This document shows, one piece after another, positions 1 to 8,761 of a DNA stretch of 64,000 bases. Source of the stretch: Denitratimonas yunnanensis (SeqCode). GTDB taxonomy: Bacteria; Pseudomonadota; Gammaproteobacteria; Xanthomonadales; Xanthomonadaceae. Position 1 is the stretch's first letter. Every line of letters begins with the position of its first letter. The notes below the pieces were generated by a model. It did not search any database. It saw only the letters and a list, made by a program, of their open reading frames with translations, and had not been told where the DNA came from. The position numbers and the translations under genes were made by a program. The DNA lies in contig JAPMLR010000003.1 in the NCBI GenBank assembly GCA_026410415.1, positions 372,001 to 436,000 of the forward strand, given 5' to 3'.

Positions 1-173
1 TTCACGCCATCGATTTTCGCCGCCTGTGCGGCGATGGCGTCCGGCGCATCGGCCAGCACGATCACGTCGATGCTGGCGCCGGCAATCGCGCGCGCGGCGG
101 AGACCGTCTTGGCGGTGGCCGAGACATTGAGCTGGCCGTTGAGGTGTTCTGCAACGATGAGGATCTTGGACAT
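1..173 (-). CDS. etfA: Electron transfer flavoprotein subunit alpha, N-terminal part (cut by window edge)
   Basis: Only the first 57 or so codons are in the window; the gene runs off the left edge. The start MSKILIVAEHLNGQL and the following SAARAIAG stretch are typical of ETF alpha. The subunit binds FAD in the cytoplasm and, with ETF beta, passes electrons from acyl-CoA dehydrogenases to ETF-ubiquinone oxidoreductase. A GGAG ribosome site precedes the ATG. The etfB stop lies 22 bases upstream, so etfB-etfA is an operon. The matching quinone oxidoreductase is encoded nearby at 3678-5333. Confidence 0.93.
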   Translation of the reverse strand, partial: MSKILIVAEHLNGQLNVSATAKTVSAARAIAGASIDVIVLADAPDAIAAQAAKIDGV

Positions 174-195
174 GGATTGAGTCTCCTGTGCGTTG

Positions 196-942
196 TCAGA
201 GAAGGCCCTTGGCCTTGAGAGCGGCGACCAGTTCGGCGGCATCCTTCACCATCACGCCGCGGCTGCGCTTGGCGGGTGCCTGGTACGCGGTGGCGGTGAG
301 GAAATCACCCGATTCCACGCCGAGGTCGGCCAGTTGCAGCGTTTCCAGCGGCTTGGTCTTGGCCTTCATGATGTCCGGCAGCTTGATGAAGCGCGGTTCG
401 TTGAGGCGCAGGTCGGTGGTGATGACGGCGGGCAGGTCGACTTCGAGCGTTTCAAGGCCGGCATCCACTTCGCGCACCACGGTGGCCTTGCCGTCGGCCA
501 CATCCACCTTGCTGGCGAAGGTAGCCTGAGGGCGACCCCACAGCGTGGCCAGCATCTGGCCGGTCTGATTGGCATCGTCGTCGATGGCCTGCTTGCCGAG
601 CAGCACGATGTCAGGCTGTTCCTTCTCGATGAGCTTGGCAAAAACGCGGGCGGCGGTGAGCGGCTGAATCGCATCGCCGGTCACCACGTGGATGGCGCGG
701 TTCGCGCCCATGGCCAAACCGTTGCGCAGATGCGCCTGGGCATCGGCCGGTGCGATGGTGGCGACGATCACTTCGCTGGCGATGCCCTTTTCGCGCAGGC
801 GCAGCGCCTCTTCCAGTGCGATGTCATCGAAGGGATTGGCGGACAGCTTCACGCCATCGGTAACCACGCCGGAGCCATCCGGCTTGACCTGAATGCGCAC
901 GTTGTAATCCACCACGCGCTTGTAGGCGACCAGGATTTTCAT
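196..942 (-). CDS. etfB: Electron transfer flavoprotein subunit beta
   Basis: 248 residues, full length for the family. It starts MKILVAYKRVVDYNVRI and contains the SANPFDDIALEEALRL stretch of ETF beta, the AMP-binding partner of EtfA. The heterodimer shuttles electrons from fatty-acid and amino-acid acyl-CoA dehydrogenases to the membrane quinone oxidoreductase. It is first in the etfBA operon on the minus strand. Its promoter must lie in 943-1312, shared with the divergent adhesin-like gene. Confidence 0.96.
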   Translation of the reverse strand: MKILVAYKRVVDYNVRIQVKPDGSGVVTDGVKLSANPFDDIALEEALRLREKGIASEVIVATIAPADAQAHLRNGLAMGANRAIHVVTGDAIQPLTAARVFAKLIEKEQPDIVLLGKQAIDDDANQTGQMLATLWGRPQATFASKVDVADGKATVVREVDAGLETLEVDLPAVITTDLRLNEPRFIKLPDIMKAKTKPLETLQLADLGVESGDFLTATAYQAPAKRSRGVMVKDAAELVAALKAKGLL

Positions 943-1312
943 CGGTCAAAGATTCCTGAAAGTTTCGGGGAGAGTCCGCCGTGCGATGGCAAGCGGGCTA
1001 CGAATTGTAGCGTGTGGGGTCGGGGCGGTCGATTTTGGCGTGGTGAATGTCTTCAGGTGGCTTGACCTGCGCTGACCAAGTGCGACGAAGGTCGCATGAG
1101 CATCGTGCGGTGTCGTCAGTTCAGTGGCAGCCTTGCCTGCCGATGCACGACACGCAGGTGACATGCCGTCCGTCTGTCAAAACGACGCGATCATCCATTT
1201 CGATGACGGGAATCCGCACGCTTCCTCGCTTGATGAGTCAGCCGATGGTTTCGGTGCACGGCGCGATGACCACGCTGGCAATGGAAGTGACTGTCATGGA
1301 GAGGGGTTGAAC
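943..1312. other. Divergent intergenic region etfB / secreted protein
   Basis: 370 bases between two divergent starts. It must hold both promoters, but no -35/-10 pair convinced me. The open frame that extends the plus-strand gene leftward to 1124 lacks a secretion signal at its start and was not used. No RNA gene or repeat was seen. Confidence 0.5.
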
Positions 1313-2734
1313 ATGAAGAATGGAAGTCTGTGGGCGTGGGGCTTGGTGGCAGGCCTGGCAGCGTTGCCGGCGTTGGCCATGAACGGATCGCGGTCAACGT
1401 CCGGATATGTCAGTACGGTGGTGTCGCCGGCATCGTATGACGATGCGAACAAGGCGCCGGTGACACTGCCACGGGTGGCCACGCTCAACGAGGGGTTCGA
1501 TGACGTCGGCACCTTGGTGGGAAACGGTTGGGTACGGCGGCATCTCAGCGCGCCAACGGGTACGGTTCCTGGCTGGTTTCAAGGTATTCCAACGCTCAAC
1601 GCGCAGACGGGCGCCGCCAACTCTTACGTGGCAGCGAATTTTCAGAGTACTGCTGGAGGCGCGGGGACCATCAGTGACTGGTTGATCACGCCGGAACTGG
1701 AGTTTGGACGTGATGCGAGCTTCACGTTTTGGACACGAAAGGCCTATGTTGCAGGAGGCACGGACTATCCAGATCGTTTGGAGGTACGCCTGAGTGCCAA
1801 TGGGGCGAGCTCGGATGCTGGTTCTACCCATACGTCCACCGGTGATTTTTCGACCGTACTGTTGACCATCAACCCGACCCAGGTCGCCGGGGGGTACCCC
1901 TATGTGTGGACGCAATACACCCTCACCCATGCCCATGGCGTGCCCAGGAATGGGTCTGGGCGCATCGCGTTCCGCTATTTTGTGACCCAAGCAGGCCCCA
2001 ACGGAACGAAGTCGGAATATATAGGGGTAGATACTGTGAGTTACTCCGCAGGCGCCCCGCAATATCGCGTGCTTTACACGGTCGTCGGCTTGCAGGGCGA
2101 CGCGGTAGGGCTGAGCCTCAATGGCGGAGTGCCGATAGCGCACTCGTACAACGGAAGCTTTGTGTTCCCTGAGTATGTCGACGACGGTAGTCCGTACTCA
2201 GTGACCGTGACGTCACAGCCGTCGCATCCCAAGCAGACCTGCGTCACCGGTCCCGCGACGGGGACCGTCAATGGGGCTGATATTGTGGTTGTGATTTTGT
2301 GCACCACAGATCCCTTCGTCCTGACGGTTGAAGACGGTTTCGATCAGCAGGCAATGGTTAATGAAATGTTTGCAGATGAGCTAGTGGCGATGCTGGTGGA
2401 CTCTGATGGAGATCCGGTCCCGGGAGCGCAGGTGACGTTCGAGTCGCCGTTGTCCGGCCAAAGCGCTTGGCTGCATGATCTCAACGCAGGTCCGGCCACA
2501 ACGCTGGTCACCACGACAGACGCCCACGGGTATGTGGTGGTGTCCGCGCAGGCTAACGGGATCGTAGGCTGCTATGGCGTCATTGCATCCCATCCCAATG
2601 CCGGGCCGGTGGCGTTCCGTTTGACCAATATCTGGTATCCGGCGATCTTCGCCGATGGGTTTGAAACCCCGCCCGAAGCGGTGCGCGGGTTGGATGTATG
2701 CGGTTCCAAAGAGGTGCGTCCGCCGCTGCGTTGA
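1313..2734 (+). CDS. Secreted adhesin-like protein (choice-of-anchor J type domain, Ig-like domain, IFADGFE tail)
   Basis: 473 residues from the ATG at 1313. I chose this start because it has a GAGAGGGG ribosome site and gives a clean signal peptide (MKNGSLWAWGLVAGLAALPA, cleavage after ALA). Residues about 50-250 resemble the cleaved-adhesin/choice-of-anchor J beta domain (EGFDDV, ISDWLITPELEFG, FTFWTRKA). A short beta repeat of a type common in Lysobacterales surface proteins follows (YTVVGLQGDAVGLSLNGG to about residue 340). Then comes a Big_1-like Ig domain (LVDSDGDPVPGAQVTFE). The protein ends with IFADGFE (residues 445-451), a tail seen on many secreted proteins of this order. It is probably a secreted or surface adhesion protein; the exact function is unknown. 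Confidence 0.75.
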   Translation: MKNGSLWAWGLVAGLAALPALAMNGSRSTSGYVSTVVSPASYDDANKAPVTLPRVATLNEGFDDVGTLVGNGWVRRHLSAPTGTVPGWFQGIPTLNAQTGAANSYVAANFQSTAGGAGTISDWLITPELEFGRDASFTFWTRKAYVAGGTDYPDRLEVRLSANGASSDAGSTHTSTGDFSTVLLTINPTQVAGGYPYVWTQYTLTHAHGVPRNGSGRIAFRYFVTQAGPNGTKSEYIGVDTVSYSAGAPQYRVLYTVVGLQGDAVGLSLNGGVPIAHSYNGSFVFPEYVDDGSPYSVTVTSQPSHPKQTCVTGPATGTVNGADIVVVILCTTDPFVLTVEDGFDQQAMVNEMFADELVAMLVDSDGDPVPGAQVTFESPLSGQSAWLHDLNAGPATTLVTTTDAHGYVVVSAQANGIVGCYGVIASHPNAGPVAFRLTNIWYPAIFADGFETPPEAVRGLDVCGSKEVRPPLR

Positions 2735-2760
2735 TATGCAGTGGTTGCCAGGGGGCGGGG

Positions 2761-2795
2761 AGGGCCGGACAGGGAGTGTCCGGCCCTTTTCGTTC
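2761..2795 (+). terminator. Rho-independent terminator after the adhesin-like gene
   Basis: AGGGCCGGAC and GTCCGGCCCT form a 10-bp stem around AGGGAGT, followed by TTTTCGTTCATTTTT. It lies between two convergent genes and may work for both. Confidence 0.85.
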
Positions 2796-3666
2796 ATTTT
2801 TCGCGCTGAAACCGATATGCCACGACGTCCGCCAGACGCGCGGCAGCACCCTCGGCGGTGTGAAAGAACAGCGAGGGTTCGGTCAACTCCAACTCAAGCA
2901 ACTTCGGGCCGCTGGGCGAGGGCAGCAGGTCCACCCGGGCATAGCTGAGCGGCCCGAACGGAAGGCTCGCGATGATTCGATCGGCCAGCGCGCGCTCTTC
3001 GGTCGATGGTGATCGGGCGGTGATCTCCTCGGGCGCAAACAGGGCCGAGGTCGGGTCTTCGCCAAGGCGCAGCAACGGACTCTTGCGAATCGCATGCGAG
3101 TACACCCCGTCGAAGTACACGAGGGCGGTTTCGCCCGCGCTGTCCACATCGGACAAATACGGTTGCACCAGCGCCGATCGGCCCGCCTCAATCAGGCGCC
3201 GTACGTGCGCGACTGCGTTCTCGCGTTGGCCATGCACATAGCGTTGGGTGTCGCGCGAGCCCGCGCCCACGACCGGCTTGACCACGAATTCGGGAAACGC
3301 GGGGAAGGCGTCCGGCGCATCGCCCGGCTCGACAAAGTGACTTTCCACGGTGGCAATGCCGCGCGCGGCAAGATCGCGCAGGTAGTGCTTGTCGGTATTC
3401 CAGCGCACCACGTCGAGCGGGTTGAGCAAGGTGCTGACGGCGGAAACCCGTTCGCACCAAGCGAGAAATTCGGGCAGGCGCTCGGTGTAATCCCAGGTGG
3501 AGCGCAGCAGCACGGCATCGAAACGGGACCAGTCCGCGTCCGCATCGTCCCAGTCGACGGTGTGGGTCTGGATGCCAGCGTCACGCAACGCGGCATCGAG
3601 TGGGGCGAGGTCTTCATCCAGATCGCGTGCGGCGGCGACGCTGGCAAGGGCAAGTCGTTTTTGCAT
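2794..3666 (-). CDS. ATP-grasp domain protein (glutathione synthetase / cycloserine-ligase-like)
   Basis: 290 residues starting MQKRLALASVAAARDLDEDL. The order of motifs is that of ATP-grasp ligases: an N-terminal Rossmann-like region (VDWDDADADWSRFDAVLLRS), a central PEFVVKPVVGAGSRDTQRY nucleotide-binding segment, and a C-terminal YARVDLLPSPSGPKLLELEL metal-binding strand with E residues. These enzymes activate a carboxylate with ATP to make an amide or peptide bond. The substrate cannot be read. The start lies 11 bases after the stop of the ETF-QO gene, so both are probably co-transcribed, although no pathway link is obvious. A longer open frame to 4164 only overlaps ETF-QO and was rejected. 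Confidence 0.8.
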   Translation of the reverse strand: MQKRLALASVAAARDLDEDLAPLDAALRDAGIQTHTVDWDDADADWSRFDAVLLRSTWDYTERLPEFLAWCERVSAVSTLLNPLDVVRWNTDKHYLRDLAARGIATVESHFVEPGDAPDAFPAFPEFVVKPVVGAGSRDTQRYVHGQRENAVAHVRRLIEAGRSALVQPYLSDVDSAGETALVYFDGVYSHAIRKSPLLRLGEDPTSALFAPEEITARSPSTEERALADRIIASLPFGPLSYARVDLLPSPSGPKLLELELTEPSLFFHTAEGAAARLADVVAYRFQREK

Positions 3667-3677
3667 CGGCTTTTGCC

Positions 3678-5333
3678 TCACATGCCCGCGTAATTCGGCC
3701 CACCGCCACCTTGCGGCGCGACCCAGACGATGTTCTGGGTGGGATCCTTGATGTCGCAGGTTTTGCAATGCACGCAGTTGGCGAAGTTGATTTGCAATCG
3801 CTCGTTGCCGGCGTCGCCGACGAACTCGTACACCGCAGCGGGGCAGTAACGCGCTTCCGGGCCGGCGTATTGGGCCAGATTCACCTGCACCGGAATCTCG
3901 GCGTTTTTCAGCGTCAGATGCGCGGGCTGATTTTCGTCGTGATGGGTGCTGCTGAGAAACACCGAGCTGAGGCGGTCGAAGGTGAGCACGCCATCGGGTT
4001 TGGGATACGTGATTTTCTCGTGCTGTGAGGCCGGTTCGAGACAGGCGTAGTCGGGCTTGTCGCGATGCAGCGTCCACGGCGCGGTCTTGATGCCCAGCTT
4101 CGGCAAAAGCCACTGCTCGACGCCGTTCATGAACGTGGCCGTCCACAGGCCCTTCTTGAACCACTGCTTGAAGTTCTTGGCCGCCGAGAGTTCGTCGTGC
4201 AGCCAGCTTTGTTCGAACGCGGCGGGATAGGCGCTCAACTCATCGCGCGCGCGGCCCGCGACGATGGCATCGAAGGCGGCATCGGCGGCCAGCATGCCGG
4301 TCTTGATGGCCGCGTGGCTGCCCTTGATGCGGCTGGCGTTGAGATAGCCGGCTTCGCAGCCGACCAGGGCGCCGCCGGGGAAAACGGTTTTCGGCAGCGA
4401 CAGCAGGCCGCCGGCGGTGATGGCGCGCGCGCCGTAACCGATGCGCTTGCCGCCTTCGAGATGTTCGCGGATGGCGGGGTGGGTTTTGAAACGCTGGAAC
4501 TCCTCGAACGGGCTGAGCCAGGGGTTCTTGTAGTCCAGTCCGAGCACGAAGCCGATGGCGACCTTGCCGCCTTCCATGTGATACAGGAACGAGCCGCCGT
4601 AGGTATCGGTATTCAGCGGCCAGCCGGCGCTGTGGATGACCAGGCCGGGTTGCGCCTTGTCCTCAGGCACTTGCCACAGTTCCTTGATGCCGATGCCGTA
4701 GCTTTGCGGGTCGCGGCCTTCGTCCAGCGTGAAACGCTCGATCAGTTGCCGGCCCAGTTGGCCGCGCGAGCCTTCGGAGAAGATCGTGTAGCGGGCGTGC
4801 AGTTCCATGCCGCGCTGGAATTGATCGGTGGAATTGCCGTTTTTGTCCAGCCCCATGTCGCCGGTGGCCACGCCGCGCACCGCGCCGTTGTCGTCGTACA
4901 GCACTTCGGCGGCGGCAAAGCCGGGGAAGATTTCCACGCCGAGGGCTTCGGCCTGTTGCGCCATCCAGCGCACCACGTTGCCGAGGCTGACGATGTAGTT
5001 GCCTTGGTTGTGCAGGCTGTCGGGAATGAAGAACTTCGGTGTCGACGTGGCACCCGTTTCGCTCAGGAACAGGATGCGGTCTTCCGTGACCGGCTGGTTC
5101 AGCGGTGCGCCTTTTTCCTTCCAATCCGGGATCAATTCGCTGAGTGCGCGCGGATCCATGATCGCGCCGGAGAGGATGTGGGCGCCGGGTTCGGAGCCTT
5201 TTTCCAGGACGCAGACCGACAGCTCGCGGCCTTCGGCGGCGGCGCGTTGCTTGAGCCGGATGGCCGTGGACAAGCCGCCCGGGCCTGCCCCCACGACGAC
5301 CACGTCGTATTCCATGAATTCGCGCTCGCTCAT
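3678..5333 (-). CDS. Electron transfer flavoprotein-ubiquinone oxidoreductase
   Basis: 551 residues from MSEREFMEYDVVVVGAGPGG, preceded by GGGAG at ribosome-site distance. The FAD-binding VGAGPGG is at residues 14-20. GYLNASRIKGSHAAIKTGML is the conserved membrane and quinone-site region. A C-terminal ferredoxin-like part carries the 4Fe-4S ligands in YCPAAVYE and CVHCKTCDIKDP. The enzyme sits on the inner membrane and oxidises ETF, reducing ubiquinone. It completes the electron path begun by etfBA at the left edge. It is first in an operon with the ATP-grasp gene. Confidence 0.95.
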   Translation of the reverse strand: MSEREFMEYDVVVVGAGPGGLSTAIRLKQRAAAEGRELSVCVLEKGSEPGAHILSGAIMDPRALSELIPDWKEKGAPLNQPVTEDRILFLSETGATSTPKFFIPDSLHNQGNYIVSLGNVVRWMAQQAEALGVEIFPGFAAAEVLYDDNGAVRGVATGDMGLDKNGNSTDQFQRGMELHARYTIFSEGSRGQLGRQLIERFTLDEGRDPQSYGIGIKELWQVPEDKAQPGLVIHSAGWPLNTDTYGGSFLYHMEGGKVAIGFVLGLDYKNPWLSPFEEFQRFKTHPAIREHLEGGKRIGYGARAITAGGLLSLPKTVFPGGALVGCEAGYLNASRIKGSHAAIKTGMLAADAAFDAIVAGRARDELSAYPAAFEQSWLHDELSAAKNFKQWFKKGLWTATFMNGVEQWLLPKLGIKTAPWTLHRDKPDYACLEPASQHEKITYPKPDGVLTFDRLSSVFLSSTHHDENQPAHLTLKNAEIPVQVNLAQYAGPEARYCPAAVYEFVGDAGNERLQINFANCVHCKTCDIKDPTQNIVWVAPQGGGGPNYAGM

Positions 5334-5543
5334 CGGCTGGCTCCCTTCGGATGCGTATGGTTGTGCAGCGCGGCATTGTCGCGATTTGGCGCGCGGCGGG
5401 CAAACCAGGCGGGATGTCTTGCGCTTCCTCGCGCGTCCTGTCGAGTCGCATCGGGCTCCAGCCGCAGCGGCTGCGGTCCCGGGAATGGACGAGACAGGCG
5501 TTGCGTCACGTTCCGGCGATGGCATGCGCGGTGCGTTTGCCGC

Positions 5544-6485
5544 TCAGGCCATCAACATCATCGCCACGCCCGAGATCGTCAGCCCCACGCCCACCAGGCC
5601 CTGTTTGCCGAGCGGTTCCCGCAGCCACCACCACGCCAGCAGCACGATGAAGATCGAAGCGGTTTCATTCAATACTGCCGCCACAGAAGCCGGTGCGTAT
5701 TTGTAGCCGCCCAGCCACAGCACCATCGAGAGGAACTGCCCGACGAACGCTGCCCCGACCAGCAACTTCCAGTTCACGTCACGCCCTCGCGCCGACAGCA
5801 GGCGCAACTCGCCGCGCACCGCGGCGATGGCCACCAAGCCCAGCAGTGCTCCGGTCAGGCGCAGCAGGGTGATCCAACCCAATGGCTGGGCCTCGAGCAC
5901 TGGCTTGATCATCACGATCGCCACCGCCATCAGTGCAATCGACACCACGCCCAATGCGATCGATGCCGGGTGCGAGAGGCGCGATGCCGGAGCGAACGCG
6001 TCGGGTGGTGGATCGGGCGGTGGCACCGGCTCCCCGACCACCACGCGAGCTGGCTGCGGTCGCTGCGCGATCACTGCCACGCCCGCCATCACCAGTACGA
6101 ATCCACCGATCTGCCATGCCCCCAGCCGTTCTCCCAGCACGAATACCGACAGCACGATGACCAGCGGGCTGTAGGCATTGCCGATGATGCCCATGCGGCT
6201 CGCTCCCAGACGAGAGAGTGCGACGAAGTAAAGTGTGTCGGCGACGGCGATGCCGAGAAAACCGCTCGCCAATGTCAGTGCCACCTCGCGCAGGGAGAGC
6301 GATGGAAGCGCTGTGCCATGCAGCAGCCATGGCAGCGGCAGCATCAGCAGCAACACCAGCAGATTCTTGTTGAAGTTGAGCGTCAATGGCGGCAGTCCAC
6401 GCACCAGTTGCCGGTACAGGATCACGCCGATCGCCCAGGTCATTGCGCTAAAGAGGGAAAGGGTTTCGCCCAGGCCGATGTGCAT
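5544..6485 (-). CDS. EamA/DMT family transporter
   Basis: 313 residues with about ten hydrophobic helices in two repeated EamA halves. The first half begins MHIGLGETLSLFSAMTWAIG and the second begins near IALGVVSIALMAVAIVMIKP, with a proline-rich loop between them (EPVPPPDPPPDAFAP). Members of this family export small metabolites across the inner membrane; the substrate cannot be predicted. It is transcribed away from the ThrE-like gene, so the two exporters are divergent neighbours with 119 bases between starts. Confidence 0.88.
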   Translation of the reverse strand: MHIGLGETLSLFSAMTWAIGVILYRQLVRGLPPLTLNFNKNLLVLLLMLPLPWLLHGTALPSLSLREVALTLASGFLGIAVADTLYFVALSRLGASRMGIIGNAYSPLVIVLSVFVLGERLGAWQIGGFVLVMAGVAVIAQRPQPARVVVGEPVPPPDPPPDAFAPASRLSHPASIALGVVSIALMAVAIVMIKPVLEAQPLGWITLLRLTGALLGLVAIAAVRGELRLLSARGRDVNWKLLVGAAFVGQFLSMVLWLGGYKYAPASVAAVLNETASIFIVLLAWWWLREPLGKQGLVGVGLTISGVAMMLMA

Positions 6486-6604
6486 GCCGGTATTATCCCG
6501 GAGAAACCCGGCAAAGATTCATTGCCGGTTGCGATCGATTGCGCATACTGCCGGGCCTTTCGCCGATCCAGGCCGGACGCAATGCTGGTTCGCCACGTGC
6601 CGCA

Positions 6605-7837
6605 ATGACCCACCCTCCTTACGCCGCCCGTGTCGAGTTCGTGATCGAACTGGCGACCCGTCTGCACATCTACGGCACGACCGCACAGCGCCTGGAAGGC
6701 GCGATTTCGGCCGTGGCGACGCGGCTGGGGCTGCGGTGTGAGCCGTGGTCCAATCCGACGGGGCTGATTCTGTCGTTCTCCGACGCCAGCCGTCCCGAGA
6801 CGCTTGCCAATACCACCCAGGTCATCCGCCTTGCGCCCGGCGAGGTGGATCTGCGCAAGTTGTGCGAGGTGGATGCCATCGCCGAGCGCGTGTTGCGCGG
6901 CGAGACCGGCGTATCGGAAGCGGTTGTCGCACTGCATGCGCTGGATGCACCCGCGCCGATGCGCGACAGGGTGTTGTCCACGCTCGCCTTCGGCCTGACA
7001 TCGGCGGCGGTCGCGACGTTGTTGCGCGGTACCCTGGCCGATGTGATGGTGGCGGGAGGTGTCGGTCTGCTGATCGGCGTGCTCTATGCCTTTGCCGCGG
7101 GGCATGCGCGCCTGACCGAGGCGCTGGAGTTGATCGCGGCCCTCCTCGCGACATTGCTGGCCACGGCCGTCGCCACGTTTCTGTTGCCGTTGTCGCTCAA
7201 GACGGTGATCGTGGCGTCGCTGATCGTGCTGTTGCCCGGCATGATGCTGACCAACGCCGTGTCGGAACTCACCAGTCAGCATCTGGTGTCAGGCACGGCG
7301 CGTTTCTCCGGTGCGATGGCACTCCTGCTGAAGCTCGCCTTTGGCAGCATGATGGCATCGCAGTTCATCCTGCTGCTGCATTGGTCGCCCATCGCCCATG
7401 TCGATGGGCAGATGCTGCCGGGCTGGTCCGAAGGGGCGGCGTTGCTGGCGGCGGCGCTGGCGTTCGCCGTGTTGTTCAAGGCCGCGTGGCGCGATTACCC
7501 GCTGGTGATGGCGGCGGCTGTTACCGGGTATCTGATCACCCGCATCGTCGGCGTCTGGCTGCCGGGCAGCGCGTCCGTCTTTCTGGCCAGTGTTGTCGTC
7601 ACTCTGTTCAGCAATATCTATGCGCGGGCCGCCAACCGTCCCGGTGCGCTGATTCGGGTGCCGGGAATAATCCTGATGGTCCCCGGAAGTGTCGGTTTCC
7701 GTGGCGTCAGTTCGATGTTCGAGCAGAACGTGGTGCTGGGGCTGGATACTGCAGTGAATCTGACCACCATACTTGTGGCACTGGTCGGAGGCATGTTGAT
7801 CGGCAATGTCCTGCTGCCGGCAAGGCGCAACCTTTGA
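6605..7837 (+). CDS. Threonine/serine exporter (ThrE/YjjP-YjjB fusion type)
   Basis: 410 residues from MTHPPYAARVEFVIELATRL. The N-terminal soluble part (LHIYGTTAQRLEGAISAVAT, then NPTGLILSFSD) matches the ThrE (DUF1212) domain. It is followed by about ten membrane helices, including a C-terminal DUF3815-type block (RAANRPGALIRVPGIILMVP). The family exports threonine and serine by proton antiport. Length fits the single-chain ThrE type rather than the two-subunit form. An upstream frame to 6539 is open but has no better start. Confidence 0.85.
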   Translation: MTHPPYAARVEFVIELATRLHIYGTTAQRLEGAISAVATRLGLRCEPWSNPTGLILSFSDASRPETLANTTQVIRLAPGEVDLRKLCEVDAIAERVLRGETGVSEAVVALHALDAPAPMRDRVLSTLAFGLTSAAVATLLRGTLADVMVAGGVGLLIGVLYAFAAGHARLTEALELIAALLATLLATAVATFLLPLSLKTVIVASLIVLLPGMMLTNAVSELTSQHLVSGTARFSGAMALLLKLAFGSMMASQFILLLHWSPIAHVDGQMLPGWSEGAALLAAALAFAVLFKAAWRDYPLVMAAAVTGYLITRIVGVWLPGSASVFLASVVVTLFSNIYARAANRPGALIRVPGIILMVPGSVGFRGVSSMFEQNVVLGLDTAVNLTTILVALVGGMLIGNVLLPARRNL

Positions 7838-7921
7838 CAGGACTCGGAGCGGACGGCGCGGCAAACACTGGAGTCGTGCCCGGGGATGGCGCCGCGCATC
7901 GCCTGAGCGGTTTCCACGGAA

Positions 7922-7956
7922 ATGAAAATCCCCGCTGCGGCGGGGATTTTCATTGC
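7922..7956. terminator. Bidirectional terminator between thrE-like and H-NS genes
   Basis: GAAAATCCCCGC and GCGGGGATTTTC form a long stem around TGCG, with an A-run on one side and a T-run on the other. It lies between convergent genes. Confidence 0.9.
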
Positions 7957-7977
7957 ATTTATTCCGTGATGAATGTC

Positions 7978-8355
7978 TCAGTCGCGGATCAGCAGATCAT
8001 CGCGCGTCTTGCCCGAGTCGATCAGCGCGACAAACCACAGTGGCGCCTTGCCGCGGCCGGTCCAGGTCTGCGACAGGTCAGACGGATTGCGGTACTTCGG
8101 TGGGACCTTGCGACCCGTGGTGGCCTTGGCCTTGCGGCGGCCGGGTTTGGCGGCAGCCGACGTTGCAGGCGACGTGGCGTTGTTTGCGCCGAACAGTTCC
8201 TGGATGGTGTAACCCTCGTTTTTGGCCATGCGCGAGAGCTTGTTGCGCACCTGCATGATCGGAGCACGCTTCTTCTTGCGCTTGTGCTCGCGCGTGGCTT
8301 CGGCGATGAACTTGGCAAGGGCTTTGGGCGTCATGGACGAGAAATCGATGCTCAT
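7978..8355 (-). CDS. H-NS family nucleoid-associated protein
   Basis: 125 residues. The basic, helical N-terminal half (MSIDFSSMTPKALAKFIAEA, then a KRKKKR patch) is the oligomerisation region. The Ala/Lys-rich linker leads to a C-terminal DNA-binding motif with KYRNPSDLSQTWTGRGKAP, the H-NS/BvH-NS signature that inserts into the minor groove of AT-rich DNA. This protein probably silences AT-rich or foreign genes. A GAGGAAACTCC ribosome site precedes the ATG. The gene is monocistronic, with its own terminator. Confidence 0.92.
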   Translation of the reverse strand: MSIDFSSMTPKALAKFIAEATREHKRKKKRAPIMQVRNKLSRMAKNEGYTIQELFGANNATSPATSAAAKPGRRKAKATTGRKVPPKYRNPSDLSQTWTGRGKAPLWFVALIDSGKTRDDLLIRD

Positions 8356-8761
8356 GGAGTTTCCTCGAGGCGGTGTGATGAAAAGGGACAGTGTTTTCTG
8401 CGGCCCTGCGGTCCAGCGATCCCCGGTTGGCCCGGCCGTGGCGAATCTTCCACTTTGCCGGAATTTAATCGGTCTGCGGGGGAATATTGCCTATCCGTGG
8501 GATAAGCGCGAGAGTAGTGCGATGATTTGCCGCTGACAAGTGCCGTGCGATATGGGATGCATATCCCGGCATTGCATGATGCTTGCCGCGTCCGCGACTG
8601 CAGGGTAGTTTGTCGTCGTGTTTCAGGGGGTGCCGGGCGGCTGCACCCGTGAGGCGGCATGCAAACGTCGCATCACGCGGGTGCCGGATGCAGGGCGATC
8701 CGTGGGGCAAGGCGAATTCGGCAACGATGGCCGCAGCGCGGTCGACAGGGAGAATGCTGCA
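8356..8761. other. Divergent intergenic region with two inverted repeats
   Basis: 406 bases separate the H-NS start from the next gene. The stretch 8455-8570 is visibly more AT-rich than its surroundings. It carries two inverted repeats: TATCC-GTG-GGATA at 8492-8504 and GGGAT-GCAT-ATCCC at 8554-8567. Their spacing and shared half-sites look like operators, but no regulator can be named. Confidence 0.4.

Noticed and set aside
1124..1312. Longer N-terminus for the adhesin-like protein
   Set aside because: It would place the signal peptide 63 residues inside the protein.
4065..6608. 847-codon plus-strand open frame across ETF-QO and the EamA gene
   Set aside because: It is antisense to two clearly conserved genes and has no recognisable motif.
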